From Aliarcobacter sp017996075 (lineage in GTDB: Bacteria; Campylobacterota; Campylobacteria; Campylobacterales; Arcobacteraceae): 64,000 nucleotides of DNA. Positions 34,779 to 42,692 of this stretch are shown here, in pieces. The stretch lies in NCBI RefSeq assembly GCF_051062515.1, contig NZ_JAMXEK010000003.1. The stretch is one strand, 5' to 3'. Made by a program: the position numbers and the translations under genes. The first letter of the stretch is position 1, and each line of letters opens with the position of its first letter. Below the pieces are notes generated by a model. The model did no database searches, was not told the DNA's origin, and saw only the letters and a program-made list of their open reading frames with translations.

Positions 34779-35684
34779 TTACCTCTTTAAAAATAGTTTT
34801 ATACTTTTTTTCAACTCTATTTTATCAAACTTTTTCATTGCAAAATACCCTTGTTTCTTTAAATATTTATACATTTGGTTTTGATTTTTTGCAGTTTTTA
34901 TAGTAATCATAGGTAAATCTAAATAAAAAATCTCATTTGCTGTAACACTTGGAGTTACAATTGAAAAATCACTCTTGCTCATAAGTTTTGCAACTTCATT
35001 TGAATTTATTTGTAGATTTATCCACTTTTTATCTTTACAATACCCTTTTAGCTCTTCTAAATTTTTATTTGCTGTTGTAGTTACTAAATTTACTTTCAAA
35101 GATTTTTTAAACTTTTCTATTACTTTTAAAATTTTTATATTTAAATTTTTATGATCAGCTCCACCTAAGCCCAAAAATATTGTTTGATTTTTTTTCTTTA
35201 CTCTCTTTTTGGCTTTTTTAGCTTTCAAAAACTCATCTCTTAAAAGTGTATATTTAGCTCCACATCGCAGTTCGCAATGCTTTGGCACTTTGTTTTTATA
35301 TTTTTTTTCATTTGCATATATATTATGATTTAATAAAATATCACAAAAATGTTTTTCATAAGTATCATCTAAAACAAAAAAATTTAAACTTGAGTTATCT
35401 TCTTTTAATTTTTTTTCAAAATTATAATCTATATTATAATTATCAATTATTACCATATCAATATTTAGTTTTTTTATTAAATCATTTAACTCTTCAAAAT
35501 CATTTGATTTTAAAAGCTCTATTTTATACCCAGCTTCAATAATTTTATGATTTATATTTCCAACTAAATCTTGTGTAGCAAAAATGATATTTTTATTTTT
35601 ATATTGTTTAGCCAAAACTAAATCTCTCATAATATGTCCAGTTCCAATATATGAAGATGAATCAGCTCTTATTAAAATATTCAT
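34779..35684 (-). CDS. pseG: UDP-2,4-diacetamido-2,4,6-trideoxy-altropyranose hydrolase
   Basis: A 301-aa GT-B-like hydrolase that releases UDP from the PseH product. The opening MNILIRADSSSYIGTGHIMRD carries the GxGHxxR catalytic region, with IFLGLGGADHKNLN and SIVTPSVTANEIFYLDLPMI later. The family is about 275-370 aa long. Very Lys/Asn-rich, as expected for the AT-rich island. ATGA overlap with pseF. Confidence 0.93.
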   Translation of the reverse strand: MNILIRADSSSYIGTGHIMRDLVLAKQYKNKNIIFATQDLVGNINHKIIEAGYKIELLKSNDFEELNDLIKKLNIDMVIIDNYNIDYNFEKKLKEDNSSLNFFVLDDTYEKHFCDILLNHNIYANEKKYKNKVPKHCELRCGAKYTLLRDEFLKAKKAKKRVKKKNQTIFLGLGGADHKNLNIKILKVIEKFKKSLKVNLVTTTANKNLEELKGYCKDKKWINLQINSNEVAKLMSKSDFSIVTPSVTANEIFYLDLPMITIKTAKNQNQMYKYLKKQGYFAMKKFDKIELKKSIKLFLKR

Positions 35685-36382
35685 TTTAACTCTTTTTGTA
35701 TAGCTTCATACATATATTCAGCTCTAGTCCAATCTTCAAGCGTATCAATATCTTGAACTAAATATCTAGGAAGAACTATAGAAATACTATCTTTACCAAA
35801 TATAATCTCATCTGATTTTACATTTAAATTTGTCCAATAAAATTGTCCAGCATCTTGGTAGGCTTCTTCTAAATCTTGACTTCGTTTAGAAAAATTTTCT
35901 GGCCAAAACATTTCACATCTTTCATCTTTTGTTATTTTAAAAGTTCTTTGAATAGGAAATGGCATAGAGGTACAAGAAAAAGCATTTCTTGCATTTGAAT
36001 TTTTTAATTTTTCGTAAGCTTCAATTAGATATTTCTCTTGCAAAAATGGAGCCGTTGCATAGATTGTACATATGAAATCTATTTTTTCACCATTTTGTTT
36101 TAAAAGCTTTATTGCATGATTTACAACAGCACCTGTTCCTGTAAAATCATCACTCAGCTCTTTTGGTCTTAAAAATGGAACATCTGCCCCATAACTTCTA
36201 GCAATTTTTGCTATCTCTTCATCATCTGTTGAAACAATAACTTTAGAAAAAAGTTTTGATTTTATAGCAGATTCAATACTATAAGCAATAAGAGGTTTCC
36301 CATAAAATAGCTTTATGTTTTTTTTGGGAATTCTTTTGCTTCCACCTCTTGCTGGAATAATCGCCACACAACTATTTTGCAT
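35681..36382 (-). CDS. pseF: Pseudaminic acid cytidylyltransferase
   Basis: Activates pseudaminic acid with CTP. It starts MQNSCVAIIPARGGSKRIP with the NeuA-type CTP loop, and FSKRSQDLEEAYQDAGQFYW is typical of PseF. The ATG at 36382 has a strong AGGAGG eight bases upstream that lies within the 3' end of the inserted AlbA_2 gene, and the two genes overlap by 11 bases. An upstream in-frame ATG at 36418 lies deeper inside that gene and is not preferred. Confidence 0.93.
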   Translation of the reverse strand: MQNSCVAIIPARGGSKRIPKKNIKLFYGKPLIAYSIESAIKSKLFSKVIVSTDDEEIAKIARSYGADVPFLRPKELSDDFTGTGAVVNHAIKLLKQNGEKIDFICTIYATAPFLQEKYLIEAYEKLKNSNARNAFSCTSMPFPIQRTFKITKDERCEMFWPENFSKRSQDLEEAYQDAGQFYWTNLNVKSDEIIFGKDSISIVLPRYLVQDIDTLEDWTRAEYMYEAIQKELK

Positions 36383-37733
36383 AGTATCCTCCTGTTTTTT
36401 TACTTCCTTTATACTCAATAAGATTTTTATCTTTTAACTCTTTAACTTGCCTTTGAACTGTTCTTAGAGGAATATTTGATTTATTACTTATTTCAACTGC
36501 ACTTAGACCACTGTTTTTAGAAATAATTTCAAATAACATATTTATACCGCCATTTATACCGCCATTTATACCGCCATTTATACCGCCATTTATACCGCCA
36601 TTTATACCGCCATCTACTATTTCATTTTCAACTCTTTTATAAAAAGTAGTTCTTACAGCCTCCCACTCATACTCAAAAGTAGGTGCTGGCAGACCATATT
36701 CTAAACATTCATTTATAATATTTATAGTTCCCTTTCCCCAATTTTCAATAAATCCACACTTATAAAAAACAGATGCCATAGTTGGATTAAATGGTTTTGA
36801 TTGATGTGGTTTATCAAATTTTTCAATTGGAACTTCTGGATTTAAAGTTGCTCCATTATAAAGCACAAGTTTATCATCATAAACTCTTATTTGCAGATTT
36901 GAAGTATTGGTATAGTCTCTATGAATCAAAGCATTGATAACAGCTTCTCGTAAAGCTTCAAAAGGATACTCTAGTTTTTCTCTTCTATGAGCACCTTCAT
37001 AAGATATATATGCTTTTAGATATTTAAGTCTTAAAATATCAAGTATCATATCCACTTGATTTATCAAATTTCCCTCTATAATATCGCTGCTTTGAATATC
37101 TGTTTCACTTAAAAATCTTCCTATTTTTGAGTGCGATTGAATATAATATTTCTGTGGATTTTTGGCAAAAAGTAAAATAGCAGCTCTTTTTAGATAATTT
37201 CCATCATATAGATTTAATTTTCGTAAAAGATCTTCTAAATTATCTTCATTTACAATATCAGGAACTCTATCTTTTGCTAGTTTTTTAAACTTTTCAATAG
37301 TTTTTAAATCTATCTCTTCTAAAGTAAATCTCTCTTCAGCAACATCATCCCAAGTTTTACCATATTTTTTTAGTAAAAAGTTTGTAAGATTTCCACCATT
37401 TAACTCTATTGTGTTACTTCCACTTCTTATATAAAATTTACCATTATATGAAATTGGTGCATATGTTTTATTCACTTTTATCTCTAAATAGTTTTTAGTA
37501 TCTGAATTTTTTATAGAAATATCTACGACTAATCCCAAACGATTATTTATCTTATTTGGAAGAATTTCAAGTAACTCTTCAATATTTTCAACACCTAGAA
37601 TCACTGCATCATCATTCAAACCAATATACAAAACACCACCTTCACTGTTTGCAAATGCACAAATAGTTCTTAGGTATTCATCTTTCCATATTTGTTTAAA
37701 CTCAACAGTTTGAGACTCTAAAAGTTGTTCCAT
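36372..37733 (-). CDS. AlbA_2 (Schlafen-type) ATP-binding/transcription-regulator-like protein with GGIN repeats, inserted in the pse operon
   Basis: A 453-aa protein of the AlbA_2/HATPase_c_4/winged-helix class. The N-terminus is ESQTVEFKQIWKDEYLRTICAFANSEGG split over residues 6-34 with GGVLYIGLNDD, then HRREKLEYPFEALREAVINALIHRDYT (about 250-275) and NWGKGTINII (about 350). Six tandem GGIN tetrapeptides follow, then a C-terminal winged helix (ISNKSNIPLRTVQRQVKELK). The family is sporadic in prokaryotes and of uncertain function. It lies between pseC (no gap) and pseF (11-base overlap), yet has no place in pseudaminic acid synthesis. Confidence 0.87.
   Translation of the reverse strand: MEQLLESQTVEFKQIWKDEYLRTICAFANSEGGVLYIGLNDDAVILGVENIEELLEILPNKINNRLGLVVDISIKNSDTKNYLEIKVNKTYAPISYNGKFYIRSGSNTIELNGGNLTNFLLKKYGKTWDDVAEERFTLEEIDLKTIEKFKKLAKDRVPDIVNEDNLEDLLRKLNLYDGNYLKRAAILLFAKNPQKYYIQSHSKIGRFLSETDIQSSDIIEGNLINQVDMILDILRLKYLKAYISYEGAHRREKLEYPFEALREAVINALIHRDYTNTSNLQIRVYDDKLVLYNGATLNPEVPIEKFDKPHQSKPFNPTMASVFYKCGFIENWGKGTINIINECLEYGLPAPTFEYEWEAVRTTFYKRVENEIVDGGINGGINGGINGGINGGINGGINMLFEIISKNSGLSAVEISNKSNIPLRTVQRQVKELKDKNLIEYKGSKKTGGYYAK
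36541..36612. repeat. Six perfect tandem copies of a 12-bp unit
   Basis: TTTATACCGCCA is repeated six times without a mismatch, encoding (GGIN)6 in the AlbA_2 protein on the minus strand. The unit is a multiple of three, so copy changes alter linker length without breaking the frame. The repeat forms a flexible linker between the catalytic-like domain and the winged helix. Confidence 0.95.
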
Positions 37734-38861
37734 CTATTTTAGAACCTCTAGAAGACTTTTTATCACATAATGTTGTTCATCATCATTTAATAATGGATAC
37801 ATTGGAAGTGAAAAACACTCTTCATAATATTTATCCATAATAGATGTATTTTCATCTCCATATCCAAAAGATTTATAATATGGCTGTTTATTTATAGGAA
37901 TATAGTGAAGCTGAAGTCCTATATTTTTCTCTCTCATTTTATTAAAAAGTTCTATTTTAGAGATATTTAATTTTGAAAAATCAACTTTTACAACAAAAAG
38001 ATGATAAGATGAGTTCTTAGTAAAACTATAAAGTGGTTTTACAACAGTATTTAAAAAAGCTTTATCATACTTTAAAGCTATCTCTTTTCTTCTTTTTATA
38101 AAACTATCCAATTTTTTTAATTGACTAATACCCAAAGCAGCCTGCATATCTGTGATTCTATAATTAAATCCTAAAGAGTGCATCTCATAGTACCAAGGAG
38201 CAAAGTCTGGCAATCTTTTTATTCCATGAGCTCTTAGCTGTAGTAATTTTTCATAAATCTCATTATAGTTTGTAGTAACGGCTCCACCCTCTCCTGTTGT
38301 TATATGTTTTACTGGATGAAAAGACAAGATACTACAATCACTATTTTCACAGCTTCCAGCTTTTATATCTTCAAATTTAGCACCTAAAGAGTGAGCACAA
38401 TCTTCTAATATTTTTATATTATAAGTATCTTTTAGATATTTTAATTTTTTCTGATTTACTGGATTTCCACTAAAATGAACTACATATATAGCTTTTATTG
38501 AGCTATCTTTTTTTAGCTCCTCTTCACACAAATCTAAATCTATATTTCCATCTTCTTTAATATCCACAAATATTGGCTTAGCTTCAACATATAAAATACT
38601 ATTTGATGTTGCTACAAATGAATTTGGAGTGGTTATTACTTTATCACCTTTGTTTAATAAAACTAAAGAAGCTAAGTGAAGTGCTGCTGTTCCGTTTGCT
38701 ACAGCTACACAATATTTTGCATTTGTATATTTACAAAGTTCATTTTCAAACTCTTTTATTTTTGGACCAGTTGTTAAAAAGTCCGATTTTAAAATCTCAA
38801 CAACACTATTTATATCATCTTCATCAATAGTCTGTTTTCCGTAAGGAATAAAATCCATCAT
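37734..38861 (-). CDS. pseC: UDP-4-amino-4,6-dideoxy-N-acetyl-altrosamine transaminase
   Basis: A 375-aa DegT-class aminotransferase that installs the 4-amino group on the PseB product. The N-terminus FIPYGKQTIDEDDI is diagnostic for PseC; the PLP lysine is K185 in LSFHPVKHITTGEGGA and GFNYRITDMQAALG follows. It starts by ATGA overlap with pseB (two ATG codons in tandem, 38861 and 38858). Its stop directly abuts the inserted AlbA_2 gene. Confidence 0.95.
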   Translation of the reverse strand: MMDFIPYGKQTIDEDDINSVVEILKSDFLTTGPKIKEFENELCKYTNAKYCVAVANGTAALHLASLVLLNKGDKVITTPNSFVATSNSILYVEAKPIFVDIKEDGNIDLDLCEEELKKDSSIKAIYVVHFSGNPVNQKKLKYLKDTYNIKILEDCAHSLGAKFEDIKAGSCENSDCSILSFHPVKHITTGEGGAVTTNYNEIYEKLLQLRAHGIKRLPDFAPWYYEMHSLGFNYRITDMQAALGISQLKKLDSFIKRRKEIALKYDKAFLNTVVKPLYSFTKNSSYHLFVVKVDFSKLNISKIELFNKMREKNIGLQLHYIPINKQPYYKSFGYGDENTSIMDKYYEECFSLPMYPLLNDDEQHYVIKSLLEVLK

Positions 38862-39850
38862 ACTTTATCAACCATTTTTAAAAACTCTTCACTACTTAAC
38901 CACTGCTTATTATTCCCAGAGTTATACTCAAACCCTTGAGCTACTGGAACTCCTACTTCACCTAAAAGATTTTTTGAAAAATCTGTTCCACTTGTAAATT
39001 TAATAGTTGGTTTTATTACATAATGATTTTCAAACTCTAAAGTTAAGTGGCTATCATCTGCTGGGCACATAATCTCATGAAGTTTTTCACCTGCTCTTAT
39101 TCCAATAATCTTATGAGGTAAATTTGGAGCTAAAGCTTTTGCCATATCAACTATTTTCATAGATGGAATTTTTGGTACAAAAATCTCTCCACCTTGCATT
39201 CTTTCGAAATTTTTTAAAACAAAATTTACACCATCTTCAAGTGTTATAAAAAATCTTGTCATTCTCTCATCTGTTATTGGAAGCTCTTTTGCACCTTCAC
39301 AGATTATTTTTTTGAAAAAAGGAACAACAGAACCCCTACTTCCTACAACATTGCCATATCTTACAACTGAAAATTTTATATCACTTTTTCCAACTAAATT
39401 ATTTGCAGCAACAAAAAGCTTATCACTAGCCAATTTTGTAGCACCATAAAGATTTACAGGATTTGCAGCCTTGTCAGTTGAAAGGGCTATTACTCTTTTT
39501 ACACCATTTTCTAAAGCTGCTTCAATTACATTTTGAGCACCATCAATATTTGTTTTAATACACTCCATAGGATTGTATTCAGCTATTGGAACATGTTTTA
39601 AAGCAGCTGCATGAATTATAAAATCAACATCTTTAGTTGCTTGTTTTAATCTTTGATTATCTCTTACATCCCCTATAAAATATCTCATACATTTAGCACT
39701 GAAATCTTGAGCCATCTCATACTGTTTTAACTCATCTCTACTAAAAATAATTACCTTATTTGGTTTATATTTTTTTAACAAAATATCAGTATATTTTTTA
39801 CCAAAACTACCAGTTCCACCAGTTATAAGTATATTTTTTCCGTTAAACAT
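38858..39850 (-). CDS. pseB: UDP-N-acetylglucosamine 4,6-dehydratase, inverting
   Basis: A 330-aa FlaA1/PseB-family dehydratase: GGTGSFG at residues 11-17, STDKAANPVNLYGATK with D126, K127 and Y135. Tyr at 135, unlike Met in LegB, marks the C5-inverting PseB type. First gene of the pse operon, with TTGAGG before the ATG and an extended -10 upstream. It commits UDP-GlcNAc to pseudaminic acid for flagellin. Confidence 0.96.
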   Translation of the reverse strand: MFNGKNILITGGTGSFGKKYTDILLKKYKPNKVIIFSRDELKQYEMAQDFSAKCMRYFIGDVRDNQRLKQATKDVDFIIHAAALKHVPIAEYNPMECIKTNIDGAQNVIEAALENGVKRVIALSTDKAANPVNLYGATKLASDKLFVAANNLVGKSDIKFSVVRYGNVVGSRGSVVPFFKKIICEGAKELPITDERMTRFFITLEDGVNFVLKNFERMQGGEIFVPKIPSMKIVDMAKALAPNLPHKIIGIRAGEKLHEIMCPADDSHLTLEFENHYVIKPTIKFTSGTDFSKNLLGEVGVPVAQGFEYNSGNNKQWLSSEEFLKMVDKV

Positions 39851-39879
39851 ATTTTTGCCTCAAGTGTAAATTAGTTTCT

Positions 39880-39888
39880 ATTTTATCG
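39880..39888 (-). promoter_or_regulatory. Candidate pse-operon promoter (-10 GATAAAAT)
   Basis: On the minus strand TTCGATAAAATAG lies about 30 bases ahead of the pseB ATG, a good Campylobacterota-type -10. No GGxxN10GC-like sigma-54 element was seen in this gap, so the operon appears to be sigma-70 driven. Confidence 0.45.
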
Positions 39889-39956
39889 AAAATTGGATTT
39901 ATTTAATATTTTATTAAATTATGCAATAATAGATTTATATTTTTAGAGGAAAAAAA

Positions 39957-40145
39957 ATGAATGAAGTTATCCCTGATGATATTTTAAAAATACAAAAAAA
40001 ACTTGCATCTTTTGAAAAAGACTCAAGGAATTACAAAAAATATACAAAGATATTAGCAAAACATATAAAAACTCATACTATGCAAAAAAGAGTAAACTCC
40101 CATATAAAAGTAATTGAAACAGTACAAACTTTAAATGAAGAGTAA
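39957..40145 (+). CDS. Small conserved-looking hypothetical protein, 62 aa
   Basis: A 62-aa charged protein (MNEVIPDDILKIQKKLASFE...), Lys-rich and predicted helical throughout, with no membrane segment. AGAGG precedes the ATG and the ORF fills the gap between pseB (divergent) and recA, with a promoter-like AT-rich stretch before it. I do not recognise it. Coding is supported by the RBS and by codon use like its neighbours. Confidence 0.6.
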   Translation: MNEVIPDDILKIQKKLASFEKDSRNYKKYTKILAKHIKTHTMQKRVNSHIKVIETVQTLNEE

Positions 40146-40190
40146 AAATATTGCAATTTGACATATTTTTAATAACTTTTAAAAATTTGT

Positions 40191-40198
40191 GCTAAAAT
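40191..40198 (+). promoter_or_regulatory. Candidate recA promoter (-10 GCTAAAAT)
   Basis: TTTGTGCTAAAAT lies about 43 bases upstream of the recA ATG. A TTGACA at 40158-40163 is too far away (29 bases) to be its -35. No LexA-type palindrome is apparent; Campylobacterota generally lack LexA. Confidence 0.45.
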
Positions 40199-40240
40199 TT
40201 CAAAATAAATAAACAAAAGAAAACTAAAAAAGGAAATAAT

Positions 40241-41290
40241 ATGGATGAAAATCAAAAAAAATCACTTGAACTAGCAATTAAACAAATAGACAAAGCTTTT
40301 GGAAAAGGAACACTTATTAGACTGGGAGACAAAGAGGTAATTCCAACTGAAGCTATTAGTACAGGTTCTCTTGGTCTTGACTTAGCTTTAGGAGTTGGAG
40401 GATTGCCAAAAGGAAGAGTTATTGAAATATATGGACCTGAAAGTTCTGGAAAAACAACTTTAACTCTTCACGCAATTGCAGAAGCTCAAAAAGCAGGAGG
40501 TGTATGTGCATTTATTGATGCAGAGCATGCTTTAGATGTAGGATATGCAAAAAATTTAGGTGTTGATACTGATAATTTACTTGTTTCTCAACCAGATTTT
40601 GGAGAACAAGCTTTAGAAATACTTGAAACTGTTATTAGAAGTGGAGCTGTTGATTTAGTTGTAATTGATTCAGTTGCAGCACTTACTCCAAAAGTAGAAA
40701 TTGATGGTGATATGGATGACCAACAAGTTGGTGTTCAAGCTAGACTTATGAGTAAGGCTTTAAGAAAAATTACTGGACTTTTAAGCAAAATGAACTGTAC
40801 AGTTATTTTTATTAATCAAATAAGAATGAAAATTGGGATGACAGGATATGGAAGCCCTGAAACAACAACAGGTGGAAATGCACTTAAATTTTACTCAAGC
40901 GTAAGACTAGATATTAGAAGAATTGCAACACTAAAACAGGGTGAAAATTCGATTGGAAATAGAGCAAAAGTTAAAGTTGTAAAAAATAAAGTTGCAGCTC
41001 CATTTAAACAAGCTGAATTTGATATTATGTTTGGAGAGGGTATTTCTAAAACAGGTGAGCTTGTTGATTATGGTGTTAAACTTGATATTATTGATAAAGC
41101 TGGAGCTTGGTTTAGTTATGGTGATACAAAAATAGGTCAAGGAAGAGAAAACTCAAAAATTTTCTTAAGAGATAATCCAGCTATTGCAAAAGAGATAGAA
41201 GATAAAATTTTAAACTCAATGGGAATAAATGATGCAATAATAACAGGAACTATAGAAAGTGAAGATGACGCATCTTCTTTAGATGACTAA
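40241..41290 (+). CDS. recA: Recombinase A
   Basis: The 349-aa strand-exchange ATPase of homologous recombination. Walker A GPESSGKT is at residues 65-72, VVIDSVAALTPK is the Walker B region, and the MSKALRKITGLL, QIRMKIGMTGYG (loop L1) and TTGGNALKFYSSVRLDIRR (loop L2) segments are intact. AAAAAGG precedes the ATG. It marks the boundary between the glycan island and the housekeeping region. Confidence 0.98.
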   Translation: MDENQKKSLELAIKQIDKAFGKGTLIRLGDKEVIPTEAISTGSLGLDLALGVGGLPKGRVIEIYGPESSGKTTLTLHAIAEAQKAGGVCAFIDAEHALDVGYAKNLGVDTDNLLVSQPDFGEQALEILETVIRSGAVDLVVIDSVAALTPKVEIDGDMDDQQVGVQARLMSKALRKITGLLSKMNCTVIFINQIRMKIGMTGYGSPETTTGGNALKFYSSVRLDIRRIATLKQGENSIGNRAKVKVVKNKVAAPFKQAEFDIMFGEGISKTGELVDYGVKLDIIDKAGAWFSYGDTKIGQGRENSKIFLRDNPAIAKEIEDKILNSMGINDAIITGTIESEDDASSLDD

Positions 41291-41315
41291 TTTTTATAAA
41301 ATAAAAAATTAATCA

Positions 41316-41346
41316 AATAAATAAAGGCTTAAAGCCCTTATTTATT
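41316..41346. terminator. Bidirectional terminator between recA and bioB
   Basis: A 15-bp inverted repeat (AATAAATAAAGGCTT / AAGCCCTTATTTATT, one mismatch) around a one-base centre, AT-rich on both sides so either strand yields a stem followed by U-rich RNA. It overlaps the bioB stop codon and sits between two convergent genes. Confidence 0.75.
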
Positions 41347-42190
41347 GATGACAAGCAAAAGCTATTTCATATCCTAAAGCTGTAACAGCTTTTATATCAT
41401 CTTCAGCACTTGCTCCTCCAGTTGTCAAATAATCTCCAACAACTAAAGCATTTGCACCATGTTTAAATACATCGTACTGATTTTCTCCAAACATCAACTC
41501 TCTACCACCTGCAATCATTAACATTTGATTTGGTAAATAACTTCTTGTTAATTCAACTAATTTAAAAGCTTCCTCTTTTGATAAAGGATTCTTTACCAAA
41601 GGAAGTGCTTCATTTGGATGAAAAAAGTTAATTGGTACAGACATTGGCTCTAAAGAAGCAATTGATTCAAGCATAGAAACTCTGTTAGCTTGTGTTTCTC
41701 CAAGACCAAAAATTCCACCTGTACATAAATATAATCCAGCTTTTTTTGCATCCAAACAAGTGTTATATCTATCATCCCATGAATGAGTTGTACAAATTTC
41801 ACTATAAAACTCTCTTGCTGTTTCAAGATTGTGGTTGTAATTTTCAATTCCATGTTTTTTTAACTCTTTTAACTGCTCATAAGTTGCAATTCCATTGCAA
41901 GCGATTAATGAAATATCTGGAACGGCTTTATGTACAGCATCAGCAGCTCTACAAACATAATCTAATCTTTTATCATCAAGCCCTGTTCCAGCTGTTACCA
42001 AACAAAACCCAACAGCTTTGTTTTCTCTAGCTTTTTTTGCTTCTAGAACTATCTCTTCAATCTCTTTTCTTCTATATCTTTGTATATCTGCTTTATACTT
42101 TACACTTTGTGTACAAAATTTACAATCTTCATTACAAGTTCCGCTTTCAATATTTGAAATTGCACATAAATATATTTGATTACTGCTCAT
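41342..42190 (-). CDS. bioB: Biotin synthase
   Basis: Radical SAM enzyme that inserts sulfur into dethiobiotin. The 4Fe-4S cluster cysteines are C19, C23 and C26 in SGTCNEDCKFCTQ, and YNHNLETAREFY and GGIFGLGETQ are present. At 282 aa it is shorter than the E. coli enzyme, which is normal for Campylobacterota. It overlaps the upstream phosphodiesterase gene by 11 bases. Confidence 0.95.
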   Translation of the reverse strand: MSSNQIYLCAISNIESGTCNEDCKFCTQSVKYKADIQRYRRKEIEEIVLEAKKARENKAVGFCLVTAGTGLDDKRLDYVCRAADAVHKAVPDISLIACNGIATYEQLKELKKHGIENYNHNLETAREFYSEICTTHSWDDRYNTCLDAKKAGLYLCTGGIFGLGETQANRVSMLESIASLEPMSVPINFFHPNEALPLVKNPLSKEEAFKLVELTRSYLPNQMLMIAGGRELMFGENQYDVFKHGANALVVGDYLTTGGASAEDDIKAVTALGYEIAFACHQ

Positions 42191-42692
42191 ATCTAAACTC
42201 TTCTTTCATAAAATTATTTTCATTTGTATTTTTAAAATAGTGTGTGATTATATATTCATTTGTATTAATTTCAAGTTTTGCACATGAAATTATTGGCTTT
42301 TCTCTAGCACATACCTCTCCTGAATTTATAAAAAGTTTTTTATTTTTGTATTCACAATCAAATTTATGAGTATGACCAAAAATTATGATATCTGTATCTG
42401 GATGTAAGTGAAAAGGTAAGTGCATAAGTTTAAAACTCTTATCTTTTATTTTAAAATAATATGGCTCTTTTTTTATATTATAATCTTGTGCAAATTGAGA
42501 TAAATCTCTGTCATTGTTTCCAAAAACTGCAATATATTTTAAATTTGAATCTTTTAAAATATCTAAACCATCTTTTGAGCAAATATCCCCAGCATGGATT
42601 AAATATTCACAATTTTCCTTTTTTAAAAACTCTATACACTCTTTTAGATAGTCATTTTTGTGATGACTATCTGATAAAATTCCTATTTTCAT
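42180..42692 (-). CDS. YfcE/MJ0936-family metallophosphodiesterase
   Basis: A 170-aa calcineurin-like phosphoesterase with all metal motifs: MKIGILSDSHHKND (DxH), HAGDIC (GD), FGNNDRD (GNxD) and IIFGHTHKF (GHxH). Substrate unknown; family members hydrolyse phosphodiesters in vitro. It begins directly after the topA stop and overlaps bioB, so a topA-yfcE-bioB transcription unit is likely. Confidence 0.9.
   Translation of the reverse strand: MKIGILSDSHHKNDYLKECIEFLKKENCEYLIHAGDICSKDGLDILKDSNLKYIAVFGNNDRDLSQFAQDYNIKKEPYYFKIKDKSFKLMHLPFHLHPDTDIIIFGHTHKFDCEYKNKKLFINSGEVCAREKPIISCAKLEINTNEYIITHYFKNTNENNFMKEEFRYEQ

Noticed and set aside
36318..36325. Run of eight T (A8 in pseF coding sense) as a possible phase-variation site
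   Set aside because: A/T runs of this length are common throughout this AT-rich sequence, so it does not stand out as the G9 tract does.
36541..36612. Short direct repeats considered as a CRISPR-like array or a frameshifting contingency repeat
   Set aside because: The units are contiguous with no spacers, and 12 bp is a multiple of three, so neither explanation fits; it is a coding tandem repeat.
40158..40163. TTGACA as a -35 box for recA
   Set aside because: It lies 29 bases from the -10 candidate, too far for a sigma-70 promoter, and related bacteria do not rely on -35 boxes.
41316..41346. Long inverted repeat considered as a regulatory RNA or riboswitch
   Set aside because: One-base loop, position between convergent stop codons and flanking T-runs fit a bidirectional terminator.
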